From assembly GCA_022560025.1 (NCBI GenBank), contig JAFISE010000004.1, positions 248,001 through 312,000 on the forward strand: DNA of 64,000 bases, given 5' to 3'. This DNA comes from Stagonosporopsis chrysanthemi. Taxonomy: Eukaryota; Ascomycota; Dothideomycetes; Pleosporales; Didymellaceae. Position numbers and translations under genes: made by a program. The notes below the pieces were generated by a model. It searched no databases. It was not told the DNA's origin and saw only the letters and a list, made by a program, of their open reading frames with translations. This document shows, piece after piece, positions 11,969 through 22,007 of this stretch (its first letter is position 1; the number at the start of each line of letters is the position of its first letter).

Positions 11969-13740
11969 CAATCAGGCGTTCGATAGAGGTGCAGGTGTGG
12001 CGCTGGTTGGTTGCGCTGCAACCGTAATCGAGTGTTATCGCGCTACATGGAATCCCAAAAGATGAGGACACCCGGCAGAGAATGTCGGCGGCTTGATACA
12101 GTATGTACACTAATATTGCACGCTGTGCTAGTTATGGATGCAGTCTAATTGACGCGCATGACCGTGACGTTTGTAGCGGCATTTTGGACGTTTCTCCTCC
12201 AATGTCAGCCTGGGTTTAGCATGTCAAGCGAGGGTCTGTTTCGCACCAGCGGAGACTTGGAATTCAAGGAAAATGCTACTACGATTGCGAATATTCCAAG
12301 CTGAAGATGCCATGATCGATAGTGTCCTGTGTAGACGTTGGTTGTGGTTTTATTGTTGCTATCATGTGCTTTGCTGCAGCTGAGCGCGAGGCTGTCCCTT
12401 CAATAAACCTTCACCAGCCGCACGCTGCAAGGCCTCAACAGAGCAGCGCAAAATGTGGTAGGATCTAGCGGCTTGGTATCGAAAGACTTCTGCTGTTGGA
12501 GCGTCTGGTCAGCCAACGCGGGGCCACTCCGTCAACCTAGCTCGGCGAATTCACAAGCATGCGTGCGCCACGAGGCACTTGAAGTCAGAATAGCAAGGCT
12601 GTTGGGCTTTCCAACGCGGTGGCGCCGACGCATGCAGTCGAGACGGTGTTCCAGACGCCTGGAAGGCGCTCAGCAGGACATCGTCTGCGCGCATCTCTGT
12701 CATGACGAGACGGGCAGGTCAAGTGCCAATCACTCGCGCCGCACTTTGCATGAAGTTAAGGCGTCTCGGCTCGAAATCCGCCCCCCAAGCACCTGGAGTC
12801 TAACCGCAATCTCGCTCGCCTGGGCTCATGCTTGCGAGCCAAGCTCCAGTCGTTCAACACAGATTCAGGACCAAGCGAGCTTGACTGCTTTGAGTGCGGC
12901 GCTGTGCAGAAGTCGCTCAGGGACGCCGTGACGAGCACGCGTTCGGCGCGTTGCAGCGTCAAGAATCCTGGTGCTTGGGGGGCACAATCAGCTCTTCACC
13001 CGAGTGTGTGAGGGCAAGACAGCGCGTGAACGGCGGTGCCTGCAGCTTCAGTGATATTGGCCGCCAGAGCGTTGAGAGTAGCGTTGCGACAGACAGGCGC
13101 AAACAAGTGCAAACAAGTGCAAACAAGTGAACAATAGCGGCACAGCCTATCAAACGAAAGGGCCGACATGGTCGACTCGCAGGGACTGGGCCTCGTTGGG
13201 CCTAGCAGTGCGATCGGCCCTCTAGCCTGGAACTTTGCGCTCGCTCAGACCTTCCCCCGGCCCTGGGCCTGGAGTTCTCCAAGCTCATTATCACGGCCTG
13301 CGCCCGCCAGCTACGCTCCTTTTGCTAGCTGTACCGTTCTTCGCTCGCTGCACTCTCGTCGTTCTCTGCTTTGCCCCCGCAGCAATTGTAGCTGAAGCAC
13401 GCCGGTCGACCAGCTACTACCGCCTATATCTACTCTTCGCTCCTTCCTTGCAATCAGCACCCTTGTCCCCTTTGTGGCTCAGTCCCTTCCATCTCAGGAG
13501 CACTTCACGAGGAAACCACCTCACGTCACGGCAGTCGACACCAAACCACGTCACCTGACCCGTGTGTCATTCTTGCTGCCAGCTCCGCCTGGACAATCAA
13601 CGTTGCACAGCATTTCTCCGCTGCATCTGCTGTGAGCTACCACTAGAAAGGGTCCTCTTGCCAACTTGTCCCTGCGGCCCTGCATACTCGACGCCTGCAA
13701 ACACAGTCCTTGTCACCAACCACTCCCTCTGATACCAACA
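11969..13740. other. Intergenic: YOR1-like 3' flank and long leader region of the next gene
   Basis: There are 1.77 kb with no gene I can support. The last 500 bp (about 13240-13740) is pyrimidine-rich on the plus strand, with many CT runs, as in fungal promoters and 5' leaders. Frames up to 158 codons here have no recognisable domains. Confidence 0.5.
13099..13128. repeat. Three tandem copies of GCAAACAAGT
   Basis: Three perfect 10-bp copies are followed by a partial AACAA. They lie 610 bp upstream of the small membrane-protein gene. This could be a slippage product or a cluster of a protein-binding site. Confidence 0.75.
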
Positions 13741-14340
13741 ATGTCGACGAACAACGAGAGGGAGCCCATCACCTTCGGTGCCACCATTGAGAGCACGCTT
13801 GTCCCCAAGTCAGTCCCTTCGCCTGCACTCCTGCCCGTGTCCTCCAACGCATCGACAATGACGACAGCCACGGCAGACGCCGCCGCAAAGGAGATGGCCA
13901 TTGACTCTTCCAACCCCTACTCTGCTTTCTACAAGCACCCAGATGCTCGTCGCTCCTTGGACAACGTGAGCACACTCCAGAGCAAGACACACCTTGAGAT
14001 CAACACCTTCGAGCGCGACCTTGAGGCCGGTGCCCCTCTGTCAGCCGCCACTACCCAGCAATTGCCCAAGGTGTCGGTCGATGGCCGCGTCAGGGAAGTC
14101 AAGGACTGCACAATGTGGCCATCGAGGCAAGCTGTGCTCGAGAAGCGAAAGGACCACAAGCGCAAGAAGGGCTGCAACCTGTTCCAGGGCTTGAACACCA
14201 AGCAGAGGTTATGGATCAAGATCATCATCGCCCTCCTCGTCATTGGTGCTGCGGTTGGTCTTGGTGTAGGCATCTCGCGAGCGGTCGGTGGTGGTGTATG
14301 GGCTGGTGATGGCAAGAGCAAGGAGATTCCTCACAACTGA
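13741..14340 (+). CDS. Small single-pass membrane protein, function unknown
   Basis: The product is 199 aa with no intron. Residues 1-145 are polar, rich in Ser/Thr/Ala/Pro and probably disordered. A basic stretch (EKRKDHKRKKG) precedes one hydrophobic helix near 160-180 (WIKIIIALLVIGAAVGLGVGISRAV). The tail is short. There is no signal peptide, so a type II or tail-anchored orientation with the basic side in the cytosol is likely. I do not recognise the family; many Pezizomycotina carry similar uncharacterised proteins. The ATG at 13741 is preceded by a pyrimidine-rich leader with an in-frame non-ATG extension, which is why the inner ATG is chosen. Confidence 0.7.
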   Translation: MSTNNEREPITFGATIESTLVPKSVPSPALLPVSSNASTMTTATADAAAKEMAIDSSNPYSAFYKHPDARRSLDNVSTLQSKTHLEINTFERDLEAGAPLSAATTQQLPKVSVDGRVREVKDCTMWPSRQAVLEKRKDHKRKKGCNLFQGLNTKQRLWIKIIIALLVIGAAVGLGVGISRAVGGGVWAGDGKSKEIPHN

Positions 14341-15772
14341 GCCCGTTACGGGCTCCGTTAGCAACAACACTGTCACAGGTTCGTTGACCCGCACCGCACA
14401 TATCCAAACCACAACTAACAGTCTCCAGAGTCGCTTAGTACATGTTTCGAGCATGACCTTCGAATAATACTTCACGCGTACTTCTTTCGACATCATTATG
14501 ATATCCACATTCTACTGTTTATTGCTTGTACTTAATGTACATATTTCTGGCTCGTTCTAGGGCATGTTTCCACGGGACACATCTGGGTCATGGCGCACTG
14601 GGCACACTTTATCGGGCATATCGATGCATATGGGCAAGGATCACGGAGCTTTGGTGTTTGCAAAGGATTTCCTACAGGTGCGACAAATTCGCAGTAGAGC
14701 TACAGCGCACGAGGAGATCGAACAATTGAACATTGCCTTTGCTCAGCAGCAAGGCCAGCTTCCATGTCTCAGTTCTTGCACAACTCGTGCACTGCACTGC
14801 ATGCACTGCACGGTGGCACGTCGTCCTGATCACTTGTGCGACTCCCTCAACAGTTTCACACCCCCACTCATAATCGTATGTCATATCACCGCACACCGTC
14901 GCACTCGCAGTGCCATTGCAATCGCAGCCCTCCCCGCACACAAACGCGCTTGACAGCCCCGTTCAAAACGCGGGCCCTCAAACACGCCCGACAAACCAAC
15001 CACGCACATCACGCGTCGCGCATGTGGTGTTCATCAAACATTTTCAGTCGCACAGACCCGCACCTTGGCAAGTGACCATGCAAAATTGAAAAGAAATTGA
15101 AAACAAAAGCTACTACAAACATGCTTTCACGCGGCCCTTTTGTAGCCCGGTGGGCAAGAAAGAGAGAGGGGGGGGGGTGGAGAAAGAAAAACACCCCATC
15201 CCATAGCAAGCCCGAAATTACAACGGTCACTGCAGTATCGGAATCAAGCTCTTGTGAACTCTTACAGTGGATTCGCGGTGGGACGTCTCCCGTGTCTCCA
15301 CTCGGTGGGGCCTTCCCAAAAGGGGACGAAGGGGTATTGTTTTGGACGGGTCCGCGAGCGTAGACGCGGATACGTGCCGTATTCGAGCTCGTATTGGTGT
15401 ACGACTGCATACGGCAAACGCGAGCGAGGGAAGGTTGGCAGGGACTGTGGTGAGAAGAGTGTTTGTTTAGGTGGGATGGGTGAGCGATGTGTTGTGAGGG
15501 GGATGGGGAATGCTGGAGTGGAATTTCTTGGGGGATTGATTTGGTGGTACAGGGCTGCTGGGCCCGTATAGAGTATACGAGAGGCACGTGGTAATGTGAT
15601 AGGTGTGTTTCCACGTTCGTCCTACAGAAGTTTCCCATTCTGCCTGGAAAGAGCTTGTTAAGACTTGCTTAAGTCGCAAGTGGTGGCCCCTGACGTGATC
15701 TGAGAAGGTTTTCAACATGACTTGCTTGTGTTACCTGTAGGGACAAATTGGACGATCAAAAGCACATCGTCA
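14341..15772. other. Intergenic between convergent genes
   Basis: This is 1.43 kb between the 3' ends of two convergent genes. It contains a run of ten G (15168-15177) and a TGCACTGCA-rich patch near 14790-14815. A 209-codon minus-strand frame overlaps plus-strand frames and has biased composition without family features. Confidence 0.5.
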
Positions 15773-17320
15773 CTATCTGCCCAAAGACAGACAATCTCCG
15801 GTAGGATACACAGCTCTTCCAGTCTCAGTTGAATGCCGCAGCTCCGCGCCTTCGAGCTCTGCAGGAGGCCCCGGAACCACACGAACAGTGCTGTCCTCGA
15901 GCTCCTGCGGATCCACCTGAGCGCTGGCTTCGCTTCTCCATTTCCCCGCCGCCCACCACTTCTTCTTTGCCAGGTCCTGGTCCTGATCCGCCATCTCGGG
16001 TATGACGTGTTGTGGCTCAACTGCCTGGGTCGATTTCCGCCGCCTCTTCAGCCAGAGTAGCACGCTAGCTACAATGACAATCAGGGCAGCAAGCGCGATT
16101 CCGCCTCCTATGCCAGCTTTGGCTCCCGTGCTGAGACCAGGCGACGGAGGGTCAGTCGACGGTATAAGACCTCCTGTAGCCGACGGCAATTCGATTTTGT
16201 ATCTCTTCGCGAGAGAGGTCACATACTCTGACGGGAATGACTTGAGGTCCTCTTCCTGCCAGGCGATGACAGCCGGGTCAGCGAATGCTAGGCCTGTGGT
16301 GAGCACTGTGGTGCTTGAGACTGTCCAAGTCGAGAAGGTGTCAGCTGAATACACCCATGACGACGAAGTAAGCTCGTAGGACAGAGTTTCCGGGGCACCG
16401 CTTGAGCGCGAGGTAGTGAGAAGGACAACTGCCTCCACGGAGGTGGAAAAGGTGCCAATACATGCGCGATAGAACTCAGATCCAAATGTCATACCACTGT
16501 TGCACAAATGTCAACCAATCGTGCTGCAGCGTGAGTGGGCGACGAACCTTCTACAACGGCTAGCTTGCCAGATTGTACGATACCCTGTCGACGTATTTAG
16601 GTGCCAGGCAGTAACTTCGGCGACAGTCTGACCAGACGGACATATTCCCGGGCTGTAGGTCGGCAAGGCGTTGTATCTCTGACACGATCGATACGAAGGG
16701 TCGGTAGCCGTTCCATTGAGCGCCATGCTGAGGATTGTATGATTGAACACAATATTTTGTCGCGGGAGCAATGGTGTGGCCGCTGTGACAGTGTCTTCGA
16801 TAGTCTGCGTTGTGGGAATCTGATCTACAGAGGTGACAGCAATATCTTCTGTTGTAGACACAGGGTCGTGTTGGATCGGCGAGCGCGTAGCTGTTGAAAT
16901 AGGGCCATATTGGGTAGGTGCGAGTACAGTTGTTACATAGCCTGTAGCGAATGGGTAGACTGTAGTGACTACCTGGCCACCAGCAAGAGCCCATCTGTCG
17001 ATGCAAGCTACAGAAGGCTTGTAAATTGTCGTGAGATCTGCCACATTCAGGAACGAGAGTTGGGAGTCATTCACGGCTGACGCGGAGAACATGGTGTTGT
17101 GAGAGTAATTGCTGGCATCGAATGAGTACGCCGAGCCACCCAACTGGAGGGTTTCCGGTATAATCGGCATGATAAGATACAATAACGTGCTTTCCCAGTT
17201 CAAATGCCACGTTCAGAGAAAGGTCAGGTGAAGTTTAGGTACGAAGAGAATGGATTGAGCTCATAGAAATAGCTTGAGGTAATACCTGACAAAGCTGAAG
17301 ATGTGATATCCCCAGCTCAT
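15773..17320 (-). CDS. Ser/Thr-rich type I membrane protein (mucin- or sensor-like), function unknown
   Basis: Proposed exons: 17286-17320, 16548-17189 and 15773-16496, 466 aa. The 51-nt intron (16497-16547) is well supported because it joins two long open frames. The first intron (17190-17285) is inferred: it gives MSWGYHIFSFV-STLLYLIMPIIPE, a good signal peptide, where the unspliced frame would start only at MPIIPETLQ (ATG at 17170, 448 aa). The ectodomain is Ser/Thr-rich with several N-glycosylation sequons (NYSH, NGTA, NTST) and scattered cysteines. One transmembrane helix (GIGGGIALAALIVIVASVLLWL) is followed by KRRRK and a roughly 90-residue cytosolic tail. The layout recalls wall-stress sensors, but no WSC domain is visible. 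Confidence 0.65.
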
Positions 17321-18327
17321 TGTGCATCCCGCATGTGTGGCTACTATAGCTGTACAGAGCCAATGATAGGTCTACACGGTGTTTACTACGATACTACTAT
17401 TCGTGCCCTCACTTGATGTATACGGTCTTATGCTGACTGCAGGCGCCTGAGGGCTCGATCGGTGAAGAGTCGCTCGAGAAGCAAATGAACATCTGTTGCG
17501 GCTGAAAGTAGTAGCATGTGACACTTGAGGTTGAACAGTTGGCGTGAGGGGAAGACCTTATCTCTCTGGGCCAAAAATTACTCAAGTAGGAACTGAGGTG
17601 GGATTGCAGCAAAAAGTACTGATGAGACGACGTTTGCCTGAAGCCAGCCGTAGCAAGTGTTACCCACATACCCGACTGAAGGCTACCACGTCACGAAGGA
17701 AGGCACGTAGGACATTTGACCATATGGATGAACGCATTCGAACGCGCTTCAGTTCCCGCGTTACTGTACATCCTTAACAGTGAGCTTCGACATCGCTCTC
17801 AAAGTCGCTTGAGTGCATCAGTAGTCGTAAAGAGCGACTTGATGTCTGTCCGCGTCGGAGTCTCCTTCTCCGACTCTCCGGACGACAACACACCAAACTC
17901 AATCGAGCGTGCATCGTCACGCCACAAGCTTTCCATGACATCGTCCAAGGAATTGGCGCCGCGCTTGGTCAACTCCAAAACCTTGAATTTCGTACAATCA
18001 TGATGCGATTGAAACGCCATGCAATTGTCTTTGTGATGGGGATCTGCATATCGGCAATTTGGATGGTGGTCTCATTGTGATGTCAGGGATCGTCGGGGGC
18101 CGCGTGGAGCACTGCAAACCGCAGCACAAAGACTGGGTTGCGAAAGGGGGGTATGATGTTTAACCATTATGTACTGAGGGAAAGGAAATGAATTGAAAAC
18201 ATTCTAGCTCATCGTGGTATCTCGTGGTGTAGCCCATTGTGTCTTGGAAACCCCGAACGCCAGCGCCGTCGCAGTGAGTGCGCCTATACAGCATAAGATA
18301 ATGATACAAAGAAGATATTCATACAGT
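17321..18327. other. Intergenic with a possible gene remnant
   Basis: This is 1.0 kb between two minus-strand genes. Apart from the coding-like block at 17799-18077 (listed separately) I see nothing I can name. Confidence 0.45.
17799..18077 (-). pseudogene. Coding-like block with an apparent frameshift (candidate remnant)
   Basis: Reading the minus strand, one frame gives NETTIQIADMQIPITKTIAW then RFNRIMIVRN. The next frame, shifted by one base at about 17985-17990, gives KFKVLELTKRGANSLDDVME, SLWRDDARSIEFGVLSSGES and a stop after DALKRL. Both halves have sensible amino-acid and codon use, and they abut without splice signals, so a one-base indel in a former exon is possible. The second half alone can start at the ATG at 18020 (73 codons). 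I do not recognise a parent family. It could also be a small real gene or chance. Confidence 0.3.
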
Positions 18328-19514
18328 TTAAGCCTTCCATCTGGCCTCAGTCCAGTCGTTGTACTCTTTTTCGAGATCACGCTGGACCCAGGGGATGGTA
18401 ATGGCTGCCCAGACACCGGCCCAGAGGAAGGGAAGGATCCAACCAACCTGAGAAAATTAGCATTTGATAACACATGGAGTGGTGCGGTACTTACAACGTA
18501 AGCAGCGTCACGCTGAATAGTGAAGACGATGGCAGTAGTCACGGTGGCGCAAACGATCGCACCAACGGCCCAGAACAGTGTCTGGCGGTGCAGCATCTCG
18601 CGGAAAGCCTTGCTAGCCTGGTAGCGGAGGTTGAGTCTCTGTCTGAACTCGGTGCCTCCAGACCCGTCTACAGCGCAAATGTCTTCAATGTATGCGTAGA
18701 TACCGGGTCGCAAGGCGGCGCCCTTGGGCAGTGAAGAGATACGGCAAGGGGCACGGACACCACGTAGCCGGAGGATGTCGAGGAATAGCAGCTGGAAGCC
18801 AATGGCGAACAGCATGGTGGGTGCCGGCATGGCGAGGACGCGGATTGGAGGGTCGTGGGGACATGTTCCGGCGATGAGTTCGATCATGATAAAAAACCAC
18901 GCGAAGGATAGATTCCAGTGGAACCAATCGAGCTGTCACGGGTCAGGCCTCATATTTACAGAAATTATGTGCACACTTACGTATGCCCGTTTGGCACCAA
19001 TAACTCTACACTTGGAGTCCTTCTTCCAGAGTCGGTGGAAACGAATGAAGTACTCGACGATGGAGACGGTACCGAGCAATGCAGTACTGATACTGAAAGT
19101 TGCATTGGCTGACAGCTGATCGCGTGTGAGACCATACCACATGCCAAAGTACAGTCCGATGGGCATGAAAACACAGTCGAGGATGATGAGCGTCCAGAAC
19201 CAGAAAATCGCCTTCTTGCGCGTTCGCAGCGAGTACTTCAGCGGCGGGGGCCGTCTGAAGTCGGGGTCATCGTAGGCAACTTGGGTGTGAGGAAACCTCG
19301 CGTTGAGCGGGTTGTGTACGTTGGGCGTGACAGGTCTGCTTGGGTCCGCACTGGCGTTGACCGCCGTGGTGCCGTTGTTGGCGTCGGTCACGCCATCGCC
19401 GCCCGGAACATGAAGGGATCCATTTGTGGTGTGTGCTGTCTCCGGCTGTGAAGGTTCTGTCATCTGAGGTGTGGGCGTCCGTAACGGCTCTGTCGACGTC
19501 TGCTCGGCGGCCAT
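18328..19514 (-). CDS. Polytopic (six-helix) membrane protein, function unknown
   Basis: Exons: 18981-19514, 18495-18932 and 18328-18447; 363 aa. Introns are 48 nt (18933-18980) and 47 nt (18448-18494), both in phase 0 with GTAAGT donors. The second restores a sixth helix, VGWILPFLWAGVWAAITIPW, lost if the frame is read through. Residues 1-90 are Pro/Thr-rich and disordered. Helices are around 102-130 (FWFWTLIILDCVFMPIGLYF), 136-158, 179-201 (FHWNLSFAWFFIMIELIAG), 207-232, 293-313 and 325-344. There is no signal peptide. I do not recognise the family, and no transporter signature motif is visible. It is divergent from the lipase gene. Confidence 0.75.
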
Positions 19515-19916
19515 AGAGGGCGAAGTGAGTGAGTTGTGGTAGCGATGAAAATGCAGTCTAAGAGGACGAGCGATGCTTAAGCAGGTGGTCGTGTGTCTTG
19601 TGCGGATGCCAACGGGTAGCGTGCGTCTTGGGTCCGGCGGCGGTGCGTCTTGGAGAAAAGTGTAAGCAGGGTGCAGCCGTTTTACTTGATGAACTCATCG
19701 CCTGCCAGGGTCCCCTTCACTAGACTCGTCCGCTTCCGATTATGACGTCGCCACTGATGTTCCCAAGATTGGCGCCCAGTAAGCCACCGCCTCGGTACGA
19801 GCGTGCGACCCCAGTCAACACCTGATCATGCCTGGATGCATCGTCCTCTGACCTCACTGTCTCTCCACTGCAATCAGCAAATTCTGCTTCCGAGGAATAT
19901 GTGATAGACATCCTTC
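19515..19916. promoter_or_regulatory. Shared divergent promoter, membrane protein / lipase
   Basis: The 402 bp between the two start codons must contain both promoters. I see no clear TATA box or repeated operator-like site. Extent is inferred from the flanking genes. Confidence 0.45.
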
Positions 19917-21151
19917 ATGGCCACCGTCTTCGGTCGCATCCTGCGCTTTCTTGTAGTACTCGTCGCTGCCACTGGCAGTCATGGCGATGCATTACAGCAG
20001 CCCCTCGTCCAACATCCCGGCAATGGTACCTTGATATCGCAAAAACTATTCTGGGAATTGGAGGAACTCGCGCGCATAGTCGATATCGCGTACTGCGTTG
20101 GTACTGCTGGCCTGGGCATCCAGAAGCCTTTCCAGTGTGCCAGCCGCTGCTCCGACCGCGACTTCGAAAGCTTCGAGCTGGTTACAGTGAGTGCCGGGTG
20201 CAACACTAGCGACTATGTGGTACTGATCATAGCAAGGCATGGAATACAGGGCCCTTTCTCTCTGACTCCTGCGGCTACATCGTCCTGGCGCATGGTCCTA
20301 AGAACCCACGAGTCATCCTCGCCTTTCGTGGAACTTACTCAGTCGCCAATACCATTGCAGACCTGTCGACAATCCCTCAAGAATACGTATCCTACCCCGG
20401 CGACGATGATGACGGGTCTACTTCAGACTTCCTCGCCCCTCACCTACAGTCCTCCGCGCCGTCCGAGGGGGATCCGCCGCCAGCAGACCCACCTAAATGC
20501 ACCAACTGCACCGTGCACACTGGCTTCTACACTTCCTGGCTCAATACGCGCAAAGTCGTTCTTCCGCACGTAGCTGAAGCACTCGAAAAGTATCCCAACT
20601 ACCAGCTTGTTCTTGTCGGCCATTCGCTAGGTGGCGCCGTTGCTACCCTAGCCGGTCTGGACTTCAAGGCCCGTGGCTGGGACCCTCGCGTGACCACCTT
20701 TGGCGAACCACGGCTCGGAAACAAAAACCTCAATGCGTACATCGACAACCGCTTCAATGTCACAGGTGACCATGGCGTGAACAATCTCCATCGCGTCACC
20801 CATGCAGGAGACCCTGTGCCGTTGCTGCCCCTGGAAGAGTGGGGCTACTCCATGCACAGCGAGGAGGTTTTCATCTCTGAGCCAAGTCTGCCCTTCTCTA
20901 TAGCCGATGTGCACTACTGCGAAGGCGACGAGGATCCCCACTGCATCGAAGGCAGCGACGACAGCCGCCCAGCGTGGGGTGTGCCCACACGCTTCAAGTT
21001 CTGGCAGCTATTCTTCGCACACAGGGATTACTTCTGGCGCCTTGGCCTCTGTCTTCCTGGTGGAAATCCAAAGGACTGGTACGGGAAATTCCCCAAGCAT
21101 GATACTGGCGATGGGGATGGTGACGATGTACAAGAAGTTGGCGAGTTGTAA
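19917..21151 (+). CDS. Secreted class 3 lipase (triacylglycerol lipase family)
   Basis: Exons 19917-20186 and 20237-21151; 394 aa. The 50-nt intron joins FELVT to AWNTGPFLSDSCGYIVLAHG, a conserved block of fungal class 3 lipases. An N-terminal signal peptide is evident (GRILRFLVVLVAATGSHG). VILAFRGTYS is the oxyanion-region strand and GHSLGG holds the nucleophilic serine. The likely catalytic aspartate is in HAGDPVPLLP and the histidine in DVHYCEG. Several cysteines (CASRC, CTNC, CEGDEDPHC) fit a secreted disulfide-bonded enzyme. The family hydrolyses acylglycerols or feruloyl esters; the substrate cannot be told from sequence. Confidence 0.92.
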
Positions 21152-22007
21152 CACCTCTCTGTATTATTCCCGACGTTCATTCTAACGAATTGGTTCACTT
21201 TGCTCCTAAGCCAAATGCTTCATTCCTGCAGCAGAAACATCGGCCTGCATTCGCGCTCTCGGGATCAATCACATCCGTCTGGCATGACAAGTTGGTCATT
21301 GTGGAGAAGATGCGCTTCCAATAAAGAAAAGCAGCCTTTGCACAAAATAAAACAGCGTGATGCAGTTTGAAACGTATATACACTGAAATTATCAACAATT
21401 CCAAACAAGTTTGAGTTTGGTTTTTCTTCTCCCTCATTAGACCACGGCAGTCTGCCGAGATACCGTGTACTTCCTTTTTCTCCCCCTTTTCTCGTGGGAT
21501 CCTCGGGTCGCTGCTGCGGGTGTGCAAAAGCTTTTTCTTTTTTTTTTCTTTTTTCCCCCCCTCCTTTTATGCATGACAGACAGCCATTCAACACAGCTGC
21601 CCAGAAAATTCCTGGATGCAAGGTTCCTCACGGTGACGAGGTTGCTCGCATACATATATGTAGTTGACTGTGCTGGGATGAACGTGTGCTGGATCTTTAT
21701 TACGGGCGGGATATTGCTGTATTGTGAGGTACGCAAGCCAGCTCACCTGTCCCATGTACAGATTGCGCTACGTTTCTCCCAAAAATCCCATCCCTGACAA
21801 AGACCTGTCAAGAGCGGGACTAGTTGAGTACCCATCGAGGGATCATTTGTCGTTGAGATACAGCATGTAGTAGCGAGCGTGCAAAGCATCACGGACAGCT
21901 CCTAGGGACATGGGTGCGATGGAGGTGATATGCATCTTCCGGTATCGCATTTATGATTTCTTCTCCTGAACTCATCTATTGTTTACCTCTATACTTATTA
22001 CATCACA
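21152..22007. other. Intergenic between convergent genes
   Basis: This is 0.86 kb between the 3' ends of the lipase and synaptojanin-type genes. It contains a strong T/C homopolymer tract (21531-21563), which may sit in a 3' UTR. Frames here are low-complexity (KKKKRK type) translations of that tract. Confidence 0.5.
21531..21563. repeat. Poly(T/C) tract
   Basis: Runs of T broken by single C are followed by seven C. It is A/G-rich on the minus strand, where it would lie downstream of the phosphoinositide phosphatase gene. Confidence 0.7.
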
